DNA of 10,783 nucleotides from Gammaproteobacteria bacterium (GCA_029861795.1 JAOTYS010000125.1:1-10783), one strand, 5' to 3'. Positions 1 through 8,318 are shown, numbered from the stretch's first letter. Program-made: numbers and translations. Notes: generated by a model not told the origin, from the sequence alone.

Positions 1-10
1 AGCTTTCGCA

Positions 11-421
11 ATGAACCTAACCGTCAATGGTGCAATCACCATTTTAGTGTTACTCAATCTATGGAATCTTGCCGGTTGCGCCACCGTCGATCAACAGCAG
101 CGCGACAGAGCTTCCATCAGTTCAGCGAATTCGAAAATCGGTGGAACTGTTGATAAGTTTATGGATAATTCGGACCGACAAAAGCTTGTCGGTGCCTTGC
201 GCTCTAGTCACATCGGACTATCGTCAACCTGGAACAACTCGCGCACCGGATACATCTACGTTATCGAAATTACGCGAGTCATCGAAATCAATAGATCCTG
301 CCGCGAATATAAGATCAATGCCAATATCGGAGGAAGGAAAGAGGAGTTTAAAGGCGCAGCCTGCCAACTCGGCGGTGGCGATTGGAAATACCAAAAGTAC
401 CTGCGCGAAGGGGCACGATAA
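11..421 (+). CDS. 17-kDa surface-antigen-like lipoprotein (possibly 5'-truncated by the window edge)
   Basis: Predicted small lipoprotein of 136 residues, anchored in the outer membrane or facing the periplasm. A hydrophobic stretch at residues 9-20 ends in a lipobox, Leu-Ala-Gly-Cys, with Cys23 as the lipid-modified residue. Residues 43-135 resemble the C-terminal domain of the 17 kDa / RT0821-Lpp0805 surface-antigen family: a 'DKFMDNSDR' segment followed by AL, then a W-N-x-x-TG motif, then 'CREY', 'IGG' and a late 'AC' with a glycine-rich turn before W. The glycine-zipper segment that often precedes this domain is missing or reduced to a short 'IGG'. The n-region lacks Lys or Arg and there is no Shine-Dalgarno site in the ten bases available. 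No stop codon precedes the ATG in frame, so the true start may lie upstream of the window. The molecular role of this family is poorly known; a structural or envelope role is inferred. Confidence 0.75.
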   Translation: MNLTVNGAITILVLLNLWNLAGCATVDQQQRDRASISSANSKIGGTVDKFMDNSDRQKLVGALRSSHIGLSSTWNNSRTGYIYVIEITRVIEINRSCREYKINANIGGRKEEFKGAACQLGGGDWKYQKYLREGAR

Positions 422-578
422 TTGTGAGATATCCCCACCCAGAGCAGTCCAGCTGATTTCAAAGTGCTCACTTTGCATCCGTGCAATGAATTGCACCTCT
501 TCTGATATTTCATTTCAACGGGCTCACAATATCGTTCGTTCGCCGCCAATTTCACGTACGCCCGTCGGATAAGGCGAG

Positions 579-591
579 CCCCATGATGGGG
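579..591. repeat. Short perfect palindrome CCCCAT-G-ATGGGG
   Basis: Two 6-bp arms are separated by a single base. It lies about 160 bases after the lipoprotein stop codon. No T-run follows on the + strand, so it is not a standard terminator. It could be a small operator or chance. Confidence 0.3.
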
Positions 592-999
592 AGACCTTCC
601 ATTGGAAGCAGACAATCAGCGCGCTAAAAACCCGACACAGATGCTTGCAACGCCGGCTTGCCTCTGCGAAACCATTACCTTGGTACTGCCATCGGGAAGA
701 ATCAGCTCAGCGTATTGCGACAGGTCTGGCAGCAGCGAACGATCTGGATGCTGAATTTAACTTTCGCGAGATTGATAGTCTGTCTGATCCCCATCGGATA
801 GACGCCTCGCTAAAGACAGAAGTCCAGGCTCAAATTCGCCTAGAGATTTCTGAGCGCTGCTGTCGCAGACCCTCACTCGGTCTAAGGGTTGAGCTCTCCG
901 CCTCGAAGTCGGATGATTGATTTCCCAACAACCCGAAACTACGCCCAGAATGCTGAAAAACCTCACGTCGGCAGTTCGACTGTGTACCTGGCAACCAAC

Positions 1000-1015
1000 A
1001 AATATCCTCATATTT
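1000..1015. repeat. AT-rich inverted repeat AAATAT-CCTC-ATATTT
   Basis: Perfect 6-bp arms around a 4-bp centre lie 58 bases upstream of the cyclase-ATPase start. The position suits an operator or part of a promoter for the 1074-5623 unit, but no confident -35/-10 pair could be placed around it. Confidence 0.35.
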
Positions 1016-1064
1016 CTGCAGTGGCCCCGTAAAGATCTCATGGCAGCGAATAAACATAGTCACC

Positions 1065-1070
1065 GGGAGG
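1065..1070 (+). promoter_or_regulatory. Ribosome binding site GGGAGG deciding the GTG start at 1074
   Basis: GGGAGG lies three bases before the GTG at 1074. The spacing is short, but the SAM domain begins directly after this codon, and no ATG close by would give an intact domain. Confidence 0.6.
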
Positions 1071-1073
1071 CAC

Positions 1074-4000
1074 GTGGATAGCGTCGCACGGTGGTTGGAG
1101 GAACACGGCCTGGGAGAATATGCCCAAGTATTCGCCGAGAGCGATATCGACGAGGAAGTTTTGCCCGAGTTGACCGACGCGGACCTGGAAAAACTTGGCG
1201 TCACACTCGGTCATCGCAAGAAGTTGGTTAAAGCCATCGCTGCCCTGCCTGCCGGTGAATCGGCGCCGTCAGTTTGTGGTCCAACATCCCGCCCCTTGCC
1301 CGCCACCTCTGCGCTCTCAGCGGAGGCTGAGCGTCGACAGCTCACTGTGATGTTCTGTGACTTGGTGGGCTCCACCGAGCTATCAGGAAAACTTGATCCC
1401 GAAGACCTCCGAGATGTGATCAGTGCTTTCCAAGATGCATGCAAGGCAGCGATTGAGAGCTACGAGGGCTATGTCGCCAAATACATGGGCGACGGTGTAC
1501 TAGCCTACTTCGGCTATCCGCAAGCCCACGAGGACGACGCTGAGCGAGGAGTCCGAGCTGGTCTCGGAATCATTGAAGCCATGGCGGGACTCAACGTCGG
1601 AGTCGGACGAGAGAAGGGGACCCAGCTCGCTGTGCGCGTGGGTATTGCGACCGGTCCAGTCGTCGTAGGTGACCTTATCGGACATGGCGCATCGCAGGAA
1701 AGCGCGGTCGTAGGGGAGACACCGAACCTGGCCGCACGTCTGCAGGGACTTGCCGACGCGAATGCGCTTGTCGTTGCCGCTGACACGCGCCGACTTACTG
1801 CTGGCCATTTCCAGTATCGAGATATGGGCGAAAAGACGCTACGGGGCATTAATGTCCCGGTCCGAGTGTGGCAAGTGTTGGGTGAAAGTGCTGTAAAGAG
1901 CCGTTTCGAGGCCATCCACGGACGAGAATTAATGCCGCTTGTGGGTCGAGATGAAGAGATGGCCTTGTTACTCAGGCGCTGGAAACGGGCTAAGCACCGT
2001 GAAGGTCAGCTCGCGCTCATCTCTGGAGAACCGGGAATCGGGAAGTCGCGATTGACCGAGACTGTCCGTGAGCAAATTGCTGATGAATCGCATGTTCATT
2101 TACGCTACCAGTGCTCACCATATCATGCAAATAGCGCACTCTACCCAGTAATCGCCCAGCTAGCGCGGGCGGCAAGCTTCTCTCCGAATGACGACGCCGA
2201 TAACAAGATAACAAAACTGGAGAAGCTGCTTGAGCAATCCAGTGATGACTTCGATCAAGAGATCCCCCTCCTCGCCTCCATGATGTCGATCTCTACAGAA
2301 GGCCGGTATCTGCCTTTAGAGTTGGATGCGCACCAACAAAGGGAGGCGACCCTCGCGGCGCTCGTAAGTCAGCTGAACGGTCTTTGTAGTCGCGGTCCGG
2401 TGATTTGCATCTTTGAAGATGTGCATTGGGTTGACCCCACAACCTTAGAACTACTAGAGCGATTGGTGGAACAAGTACCATCCCTGCCCGTGCTGATGTT
2501 GGTAACGTTTCGTCCAGAGTTCACGGCGCCTTGGATGGGTCAGGCACACACCACATTCATTGCGCTAAACCGCATGACTCGAGATGACATCCAGTTGATA
2601 GCTCAGAACGTGGCGGGTAGAGAACGACTACCCCCAAGAATACTCAACCATATCGTGTCGAAAACCGATGGTGTTCCGCTATTCATTGAGGAACTTACCA
2701 GTACGCTGCTGGAATCTGGTGTGCGGGCCAAAGAAATTTCCGGCGACGCGATGGCCCACCACATAACCGCGTCACTTCCGAATACTCTTCGAGACTCACT
2801 CATGGCGAGGCTCGACCGACTGGGACCCGCGAGGCAAGTTGCCCAGGTGGGCGCAGTCATTGGCCGAGAGTTCTCCCGCGAATTGATCGCTGAGGTGTCT
2901 GGGTTAGACGTAGAGGAGCTGCAAAGTGCTCTTAGTCTCCTGCTGCAATCGGGACTCGTTTTCAGCCGAGGTCACGCTTACCTTTTTAAACACGCATTAG
3001 TACGCGACACCGCCTACGAGAGCCTGCTTCGCAGTAACCGCCAAGGAATACATGCTCGGATCGCCCAAGTGCTGGAAACCGGCCAGGCAGATGGAGCACA
3101 GGCCGAGCCTGAGTTGATCGCTTTTCATCATACCGAGGCACAACAGAATGATCGAGCGGTTTACTACTGGAATAGGGCTGGCGAACGGGCGGTGGGTCGA
3201 GCTGCCCATGCCGAGGCAATCAATCATTTCTCAAACGCACTAAAGCTTGTGAGTAAGTTACCGAAAGGGGTTGACCGTGCACGGAAGGGTGTTCAGCTTC
3301 GACTAGCATTGGCCGACAGCATGCGCATAGTTGATCGCATCGATGATGCCTTTGCCGTTTTGGACCAAGCGCAGACAATGGCTTCTCAAAATGACTTGAA
3401 GCTCGAGCGTGCCAAAGTGCATGAGCTTCGTGGCAACCTCTTCTTCCCCCTGGGGGATACCGAGCGCTGTTTAGAAGAGCATGAATTATCCCGCAAATTC
3501 GCGCGAGACGCCGGTTCCGCTGAGCAGGAAGCACGAGCACTCGGCGGACTGGGGGATGCCTATTACCTGAGTGGTCGAATGATCACTGCGCACGATCTGT
3601 TTGATCGTTGCGTCAACCTATGTCAACAACATGGTTATACGGATATTGAAGTCGCCTACCTTCCAATGCGGGCACTGACGTATCACTACTCCAATGACCA
3701 TGAAAACGCTTGGCGGGATTCTCGTAACGCCGTAAAGCTTGCAACTAAGATTGCCCAACATCGCGCCGAGATGACAGCAATTACTACCGTCGGATGGTTT
3801 CTGTACGAGCAAGGCGATTACGCTGGGGCTAAAGAGTATTTTGAGCAGGGCCGGCGACTCGTGAATCGCCTAGGGGCCCGACGCTTCGAGCCCTATAATC
3901 TGATGTTTTTGGCGGAGATCGAATCCCGAGAAGGGAATAGGGATAACGCAATGCGGCTTGCGAAGGAATCCGTCAAGCTAAGCCGGGAGGTCGCACTGAC

Positions 4001-4397
4001 ATTCAACGCACCAAGAGCGCTTGCGAAACTGGCGTTGTGTACGGAGGATGCGAATGCTCGCGGAGCAGTATTGAAAGAGGGTGAACAGATCCTGGCATTG
4101 GGTTGCGTAAGTCACAACTATCTGCAGTTCTATCGAGACGCAATAGAGGTCTCGCTGAGGGCTGGTAGCTGGGATGAAGCAGACCGTTACGCGACGCTCC
4201 TAGAGCAATACGTGCAAGCTGAGCGTTTCCCGTGGGCCGACTTTTTTATTGCACGGGGGCACGCACTCGCCGCGTACGGGCGAGGAAACCATGATTGCGC
4301 GACGATGGAGCGACTCAAAACGCTTCGAGATCGTGCGCAACACGCGCGATTGGGAATCGCGCTGCCTGCACTTGAAGCAGCGCTCACCTCCTCATGA
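1074..4397 (+). CDS. SAM domain - class III adenylate/guanylate cyclase - STAND/AAA ATPase - TPR signalling protein
   Basis: Large soluble signalling protein of 1107 residues. Residues 1-58 form a SAM (sterile alpha motif) protein-interaction domain. Residues 85-268 form a class III nucleotidyl cyclase domain, with metal-binding Asp96 in 'FCDLVGST', Asp140 in 'KYMGDG', and the transition-state pair Asn218/Arg222 in 'VGETPNLAARL'. Residues 288-560 are a STAND/AAA-type ATPase with Walker A 'GEPGIGKS' (318-325) and Walker B 'ICIFEDVHW' (444-452). The remaining roughly 400 residues are alpha-helical and TPR-like. There is no transmembrane segment and no recognisable DNA-binding domain, so it probably acts in the cytoplasm by making a cyclic nucleotide in response to a partner bound by SAM, STAND or TPR parts. 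This order of domains is known in many proteobacterial and mycobacterial proteins, whose ligands are mostly unknown. ATP versus GTP preference cannot be read safely from the sequence. The gene overlaps the P450 gene by four bases. Confidence 0.93.
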   Translation: MDSVARWLEEHGLGEYAQVFAESDIDEEVLPELTDADLEKLGVTLGHRKKLVKAIAALPAGESAPSVCGPTSRPLPATSALSAEAERRQLTVMFCDLVGSTELSGKLDPEDLRDVISAFQDACKAAIESYEGYVAKYMGDGVLAYFGYPQAHEDDAERGVRAGLGIIEAMAGLNVGVGREKGTQLAVRVGIATGPVVVGDLIGHGASQESAVVGETPNLAARLQGLADANALVVAADTRRLTAGHFQYRDMGEKTLRGINVPVRVWQVLGESAVKSRFEAIHGRELMPLVGRDEEMALLLRRWKRAKHREGQLALISGEPGIGKSRLTETVREQIADESHVHLRYQCSPYHANSALYPVIAQLARAASFSPNDDADNKITKLEKLLEQSSDDFDQEIPLLASMMSISTEGRYLPLELDAHQQREATLAALVSQLNGLCSRGPVICIFEDVHWVDPTTLELLERLVEQVPSLPVLMLVTFRPEFTAPWMGQAHTTFIALNRMTRDDIQLIAQNVAGRERLPPRILNHIVSKTDGVPLFIEELTSTLLESGVRAKEISGDAMAHHITASLPNTLRDSLMARLDRLGPARQVAQVGAVIGREFSRELIAEVSGLDVEELQSALSLLLQSGLVFSRGHAYLFKHALVRDTAYESLLRSNRQGIHARIAQVLETGQADGAQAEPELIAFHHTEAQQNDRAVYYWNRAGERAVGRAAHAEAINHFSNALKLVSKLPKGVDRARKGVQLRLALADSMRIVDRIDDAFAVLDQAQTMASQNDLKLERAKVHELRGNLFFPLGDTERCLEEHELSRKFARDAGSAEQEARALGGLGDAYYLSGRMITAHDLFDRCVNLCQQHGYTDIEVAYLPMRALTYHYSNDHENAWRDSRNAVKLATKIAQHRAEMTAITTVGWFLYEQGDYAGAKEYFEQGRRLVNRLGARRFEPYNLMFLAEIESREGNRDNAMRLAKESVKLSREVALTFNAPRALAKLALCTEDANARGAVLKEGEQILALGCVSHNYLQFYRDAIEVSLRAGSWDEADRYATLLEQYVQAERFPWADFFIARGHALAAYGRGNHDCATMERLKTLRDRAQHARLGIALPALEAALTSS

Positions 4398-5623
4398 GTC
4401 CCGATCGACTTAGTACGGCATACGATCCTAGTCGAGCCGAGATCATCCGAGATCCTTTTCCCGCTTTCGCCCAATTACAGGATAACGACCCCGCCCATTG
4501 GTGCGCACCGCTGCAGGGTTGGGTGTTTACGCGATACGACGATGTGCTTCACGTCATCAACGACCGCAGTCAATCTGCAGATCGGCTTACTCCTTTCTTC
4601 GAGCACGCAAGCGGCGAGCGGAATCGTTTTTCCGATCTCGCACGTTATCTTGGGCACTGGATGGTGTTTCGTGATCCGCCGGACCACACCAGACTTCGGC
4701 GCTTGTTTAATCGAGTGTTCACATCGTCTGCAGTGGAACGCCTGACACCCACCATCGAAAGAATCGTGTCGACGCTCATCGATGAGATGGAAAATCACCT
4801 GCGCCTTGATGAGCCGATTGATCTCATTGCGGACTTCGCTTACCCGTTACCGGCGACGATCATCATGGAGATGCTGGGCGTTCCCACCAATCAACTCGAT
4901 CAGGTCAAACAGTGGTCGGATGATATCGCGCTCTTTATCGGCTCGGCGCAAGCGAGCAGTAACAAGTACGAGCAGGCTCAACAAGGTGCACAGGCCATGG
5001 GCCAACTATTTAGCGAATTAGTTTACTCACGCACAAAGACGCCGCGCGACGACATGATAACAACAATGATTCAAGCGCGAGATTCGGACGGCACGGTCAG
5101 CGAGGAAGAGATTGTCAGCACTTGTATCTTGTTATTGTTCGCAGGTCACGAGACCACCACAAACTTGATTGGCAATGGAGTATTCCACGCCTTACGATCA
5201 AATACACCATGGAAACGTTTGTGCGCCGACCCAAAGTTGATCGCGACCGGGGTCGAAGAGTTTTTGCGTTACGACGGACCGATCGGGGCCATCAGCCGTA
5301 TTGCCAAACGGCCGTATCAATCCTATGGCAAAACCATACCGGAAGGTGCCCGTGTATTCGCAATGATCAATGCGGCTAACCGCGATCCTCGTCGTTTTGA
5401 ACAAGCGCATGAAATGAAAGTCGATAGAAAAGATAACCAACATATTACGTTCGGTTACGGCATTCATTTCTGTCTCGGCGCACCGCTGGCACGCCTCGAG
5501 GGTCAAATCGCAGTCAGAGAGCTGGCGAGACGACTACCCAAAATGAAACTCAGCACCGACGTTCCCCAATGGACTGATTCGTTGGTTCTAAGAGGAATTA
5601 GATCGTTGCCGGTTTATGTTTAA
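4394..5623 (+). CDS. Cytochrome P450, soluble bacterial class
   Basis: Heme-thiolate monooxygenase of 409 residues, a normal length for soluble bacterial P450s that are fed by a ferredoxin and its reductase. Visible motifs are the C-helix 'DPPDHTRLRR' (94-103, His98 and Arg102 contacting heme propionates), the I-helix oxygen-activation motif 'AGHETTT' (250-256), the K-helix ExxR (Glu289-Arg292), 'ANRDP' (328-332), and the heme-ligand loop 'FGYGIHFCLG' (353-362) with Cys360 as iron ligand. All key residues are present, so it should be active. No N-terminal membrane anchor is seen. The ATG overlaps the cyclase stop codon as ATGA and lacks its own Shine-Dalgarno site, so translation is probably coupled to the upstream gene. 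The substrate is unknown; similar sequences act on terpenoids, fatty acids, steroids or aromatic compounds. No ferredoxin gene is adjacent. Confidence 0.95.
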   Translation: MSPDRLSTAYDPSRAEIIRDPFPAFAQLQDNDPAHWCAPLQGWVFTRYDDVLHVINDRSQSADRLTPFFEHASGERNRFSDLARYLGHWMVFRDPPDHTRLRRLFNRVFTSSAVERLTPTIERIVSTLIDEMENHLRLDEPIDLIADFAYPLPATIIMEMLGVPTNQLDQVKQWSDDIALFIGSAQASSNKYEQAQQGAQAMGQLFSELVYSRTKTPRDDMITTMIQARDSDGTVSEEEIVSTCILLLFAGHETTTNLIGNGVFHALRSNTPWKRLCADPKLIATGVEEFLRYDGPIGAISRIAKRPYQSYGKTIPEGARVFAMINAANRDPRRFEQAHEMKVDRKDNQHITFGYGIHFCLGAPLARLEGQIAVRELARRLPKMKLSTDVPQWTDSLVLRGIRSLPVYV

Positions 5624-5688
5624 TTCTACTGTCACCGCCTGAGTATTCACTTAACACCGCCGGTATCGTAGGCGCGGACGCTTGGCAA

Positions 5689-8106
5689 CTACGCCCGCAA
5701 ACGTTCGTTGTCGGGATCATAAGCGGGCTCGGACAGCACTATCGCCGTGCGGCGATCACTGAGCAGGAGCACATCAAATTGCTTCCCTGCCTGGGCATAC
5801 TCCGGTTCGACGTAGGCAAAGGCAAGGGTTTTGCCGACGGAGTGGCCGTAGGCACCACCCGTGGTGATACCGATTACCCGATCCCCATCGTAGACGGGTT
5901 CATTGCCTTGTGGGTCGACGTCCACGGTGTCGACACTACAATACACGAGCTTAAGGTCGATGCCTTGTTGTTTGCGATCGATCAACGCCTCGCGCCCGAT
6001 AAAATCCCCCTTGTTCACGTTGCCGAAACGTTCCATGTCAGCCTCGAGCAGACCCACTTCAGTGGTGAGCTCACCACCCCAGGCACGATACGCCTTTTCC
6101 ATGCGCATGGCGTTGACGGCGTAAGTCCCAAAATTCGCGATGCCGTATTCTTCACCAGCCGCCATAACCGCATCATAGAGTTTTTCCATCTGTTCCATTG
6201 GATGGTGTAGCTCCCAACCCAGCTCACCCACGTAGGAGATGCGGAGCGCTCGCGTCGGAACGCCGGCGATATTGATTTGCTTACCGCACAGCCAAGGAAA
6301 CGCTTCATTGCTCAGATCCGCATTGGTCAGCTTAGACAGTACATCGCGCGAGCGTGGGCCCGACAGCACCAACACACCGTAGTCGGCGGTAACATTTGTA
6401 ATCGTGACGTCTTCGCCGTCGTTGATATGTTGGTGCATCCAATCGAGATCATGAAACTCGGCGACCGCACCAGACAGGACATAGTAGTGTCCTTCAGCCA
6501 GCCGAGTAATGGTCGCTTCACATTCGATTCCTCCGAGTTCTCCCAGCATCTGAGTCAGCACAATGCCACCATTACGCTTGGGGATTCGGTTTGCGCAAAG
6601 ACGATCGAGAAATCCTTCGGCATCCTCGCCGCTCACGTCGTACTTGGCAAAACTGCTTAGATCCAAAAGTCCCACACGTTCGCGTACCGCTTTGCATTCC
6701 TCGGCCACAGCGTCAAACCAGTTGCTACGCCGGAAACTATGCTTTTCTTGTTCGCCATTAAGGGCAAACCACTTAGCCCGTTCCCAGCCAAACACTTCGG
6801 CAAATTGCGCGCCTTGCGCCTTGAGTTTTTCGTAGATGGGTGTGGTCTTGACTGGACGCCCCGCTTCGCGGTACTCGCCTGGTAAACGAACCTGATACAT
6901 CTGCTGGTATTCGTCGATAGATTTGTCCACACAGTACTGGCCTACGGCCCAGTCGCCATAACGACGTGGGTCAAACTCGAGCGTGTTGATCTCGGTTTGC
7001 CCGTGCACCATCCACTGGGCTAAATATTTACCCGCCCCGGGGCCCTGACAAACACCGATGCTTGCACCACAACACATCCAGTGATTGCGCAGACCCGGCG
7101 CCGGGCCGAGCAGGAAATTACCGTCAGGTGTGTGTGTGATGGGCCCGCTCACGATGCGCTTGATTCCAGCCTTCTCGAACACCGGAATACGCTTCATCGC
7201 CCAGTCCAATGAAGTAGCCAGTCGATCGATATCGGGTGGCAGCAACTCCATATCAAAACTCCAATCGATGCCGTCCAGACCCCAGGCTTCGGCCCCGTCC
7301 ATTTCGTATGGGCCGATTAAGATCCCTTGTTGCTCTTGGCGGTAGTAGCAAGACGACCGCGGATCGCGAACCACCGGCGGCTCGTTGTCCAACGCCTCGA
7401 CCTCGTCCAGATTCTCGGTGACAAGATACTGGTGAATCATGTTTGCAATGGGCACTTTGAGCCCAACCATAGCGCCCACCTGTGGGCCAAAACTGCCGGT
7501 CGCGTTTACCACATGCTCGGCGACGATGGTGCCTTTCTCCGTCACCACTTCCCACTCGCCGCCCGGACGCAGGTTGATGTCCACCACCCGATTGTGACGA
7601 TAAATCTCGGCACCGCCGTTGCGCGCCCCGATGGCCATGGCGTTGGTTGAGCTACTGGGATCGGTGTGACCGTCGTTCGGGGTATAGAAACCGAGCATGA
7701 CGCCTTTGGTGTCGATTAGTGGATTCAACGCCCCAATCTCGTTTGGCCCGATCAAGTGTGACTCCACACCGATATAGTTCAAAATGCCTTGCACATAGTG
7801 AAACCAATCGACTTCGTCCTTGTTGAGCGCAAGCCGAATCGCTCCGCACCCGTGCCAACCGGTGGCTTGTCCGGTCTCCTGCTCGATGGTCCGATAGAGA
7901 TCGGCGCCGTATGCATGAATCTTGGCCATGTTGAGGCTGCCGATAAAGTGTGGGACCAATCCGGCCGCGTGCCACGTCGAGCCGGAGGTGAGCTCCCCTT
8001 TTTCGCACAATACGACGTCGTTCCAACCTTCCTTCACCAGGTGGTACAGCACCCCGACGCCCATGGCACCTCCCCCAATTACTACGACCCGAGCATGCGA
8101 CTTCAT
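5689..8106 (-). CDS. Dimethylglycine/sarcosine dehydrogenase-like FAD- and folate-binding oxidoreductase
   Basis: Predicted enzyme of 805 residues that oxidatively demethylates an N-methylated amino acid such as dimethylglycine or sarcosine and passes the one-carbon unit to tetrahydrofolate. The N-terminal DAO/FAD domain (about 5-370) carries the dinucleotide motif 'VIGGGAMG' (9-16) and 'SGSTWHAAGL' (41-50); His46 aligns by motif with the histidine that holds FAD covalently in mammalian dimethylglycine dehydrogenase. A linker domain follows (about 375-430). A GcvT-like folate domain occupies about 455-795, with 'YVGELGWEL' (625-633) and an 'NAMRMEKAYRAWG' segment (665-677) typical of the family. 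Length matches the family. It has a strong Shine-Dalgarno site and faces the Rieske gene across a shared upstream region. It is convergent with the P450 gene, with a 65-bp gap. Exact substrate is uncertain because paralogues of this family are numerous. Confidence 0.92.
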   Translation of the reverse strand: MKSHARVVVIGGGAMGVGVLYHLVKEGWNDVVLCEKGELTSGSTWHAAGLVPHFIGSLNMAKIHAYGADLYRTIEQETGQATGWHGCGAIRLALNKDEVDWFHYVQGILNYIGVESHLIGPNEIGALNPLIDTKGVMLGFYTPNDGHTDPSSSTNAMAIGARNGGAEIYRHNRVVDINLRPGGEWEVVTEKGTIVAEHVVNATGSFGPQVGAMVGLKVPIANMIHQYLVTENLDEVEALDNEPPVVRDPRSSCYYRQEQQGILIGPYEMDGAEAWGLDGIDWSFDMELLPPDIDRLATSLDWAMKRIPVFEKAGIKRIVSGPITHTPDGNFLLGPAPGLRNHWMCCGASIGVCQGPGAGKYLAQWMVHGQTEINTLEFDPRRYGDWAVGQYCVDKSIDEYQQMYQVRLPGEYREAGRPVKTTPIYEKLKAQGAQFAEVFGWERAKWFALNGEQEKHSFRRSNWFDAVAEECKAVRERVGLLDLSSFAKYDVSGEDAEGFLDRLCANRIPKRNGGIVLTQMLGELGGIECEATITRLAEGHYYVLSGAVAEFHDLDWMHQHINDGEDVTITNVTADYGVLVLSGPRSRDVLSKLTNADLSNEAFPWLCGKQINIAGVPTRALRISYVGELGWELHHPMEQMEKLYDAVMAAGEEYGIANFGTYAVNAMRMEKAYRAWGGELTTEVGLLEADMERFGNVNKGDFIGREALIDRKQQGIDLKLVYCSVDTVDVDPQGNEPVYDGDRVIGITTGGAYGHSVGKTLAFAYVEPEYAQAGKQFDVLLLSDRRTAIVLSEPAYDPDNERLRA

Positions 8107-8113
8107 GAACCGT

Positions 8114-8118
8114 CCTCC
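8114..8118 (-). promoter_or_regulatory. Ribosome binding site of the DMGDH-like gene
   Basis: On the minus strand GGAGG lies seven bases before the ATG at 8106. It is one of the strongest Shine-Dalgarno matches in the window and fixes the start directly before the FAD-binding domain. Confidence 0.8.
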
Positions 8119-8130
8119 AGATGATAAAGG

Positions 8131-8156
8131 TGTCTGCTAGTCTTAAGCGCCAGACA
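8131..8156. repeat. Inverted repeat TGTCTG-N14-CAGACA
   Basis: Perfect 6-bp arms lie just upstream of the DMGDH-like gene. It could form a hairpin in the leader or serve as a repressor site. A second dyad (8158-8184) follows with a similar arm length and spacing. Confidence 0.4.
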
Positions 8157-8157
8157 G

Positions 8158-8184
8158 ATTGCTGCGTTCTGCCAAGTCAGCAAT
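8158..8184. repeat. Inverted repeat ATTGCTG-N13-CAGCAAT
   Basis: Perfect 7-bp arms are separated by 13 bases, one base beyond the preceding dyad. Both would sit in the promoter or the 5' leader of the minus-strand gene. Confidence 0.45.
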
Positions 8185-8260
8185 GTACTCCAGGACGTGG
8201 GAAGCTAGCGGACTTTAGGGTGCCTGGCAATATGTAACGGGTGACCTGTTCGCCGCCAAG

Positions 8261-8281
8261 CATGTTTTCATGGAAAATATG
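8261..8281. promoter_or_regulatory. 21-bp operator-like palindrome CATGTTTTC-ATG-GAAAATATG
   Basis: Nine-base arms match at eight of nine positions around a 3-base centre. It is the longest dyad in the region and sits about 30 bases upstream of the extended -10 element. Its size and symmetry fit the site of a dimeric helix-turn-helix regulator, though none can be named. Confidence 0.5.
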
Positions 8282-8309
8282 GGGCTACGCGCCGCAACTC
8301 TAGAAGTAA

Positions 8310-8318
8310 TGGCATAAT
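8310..8318 (+). promoter_or_regulatory. Extended -10 promoter candidate TGG-CATAAT
   Basis: The TGn element directly precedes a hexamer that matches TATAAT at five of six positions. No good -35 box lies upstream, as is common for extended -10 promoters. Transcription would begin near 8325 and read into the small ORF at 8405 and perhaps the Rieske gene. Confidence 0.35.

Larger units (their letters stand above)
422..1073. other. 652-bp intergenic stretch without a convincing gene
   Basis: Reading frames of up to about 90 codons exist on both strands, for example a TTG-initiated frame at 645-920 (+) and one at 757-1041 (-). None has a recognisable motif, a good Shine-Dalgarno site or a composition like the neighbouring genes. 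Two short palindromes (579-591 and 1000-1015) and the Shine-Dalgarno site of the next gene are the only structures I could support. The stretch is long enough to hold a small RNA or a decayed gene, but nothing in the sequence shows either. No clear intrinsic terminator follows the lipoprotein gene. Confidence 0.6.

Noticed and set aside
69..572. 167-codon + strand frame overlapping the lipoprotein gene
   Set aside because: It is rich in Ser, Arg and Pro, has no motif or Shine-Dalgarno site, and overlaps a frame with a clear lipobox and family motifs.
645..920. 91-codon + strand frame in the gap before the cyclase gene
   Set aside because: It starts at TTG without a ribosome binding site and shows no recognisable domain.
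757..1204. Minus-strand frames crossing into the start of the cyclase gene
   Set aside because: They oppose the clear SAM-domain frame and have shadow-like composition.
5633..5661. Direct repeat CACCGCC between the convergent P450 and DMGDH-like genes, considered as part of a terminator
   Set aside because: No stable hairpin with a T-run on either strand could be built, and a 7-base repeat is weak on its own.
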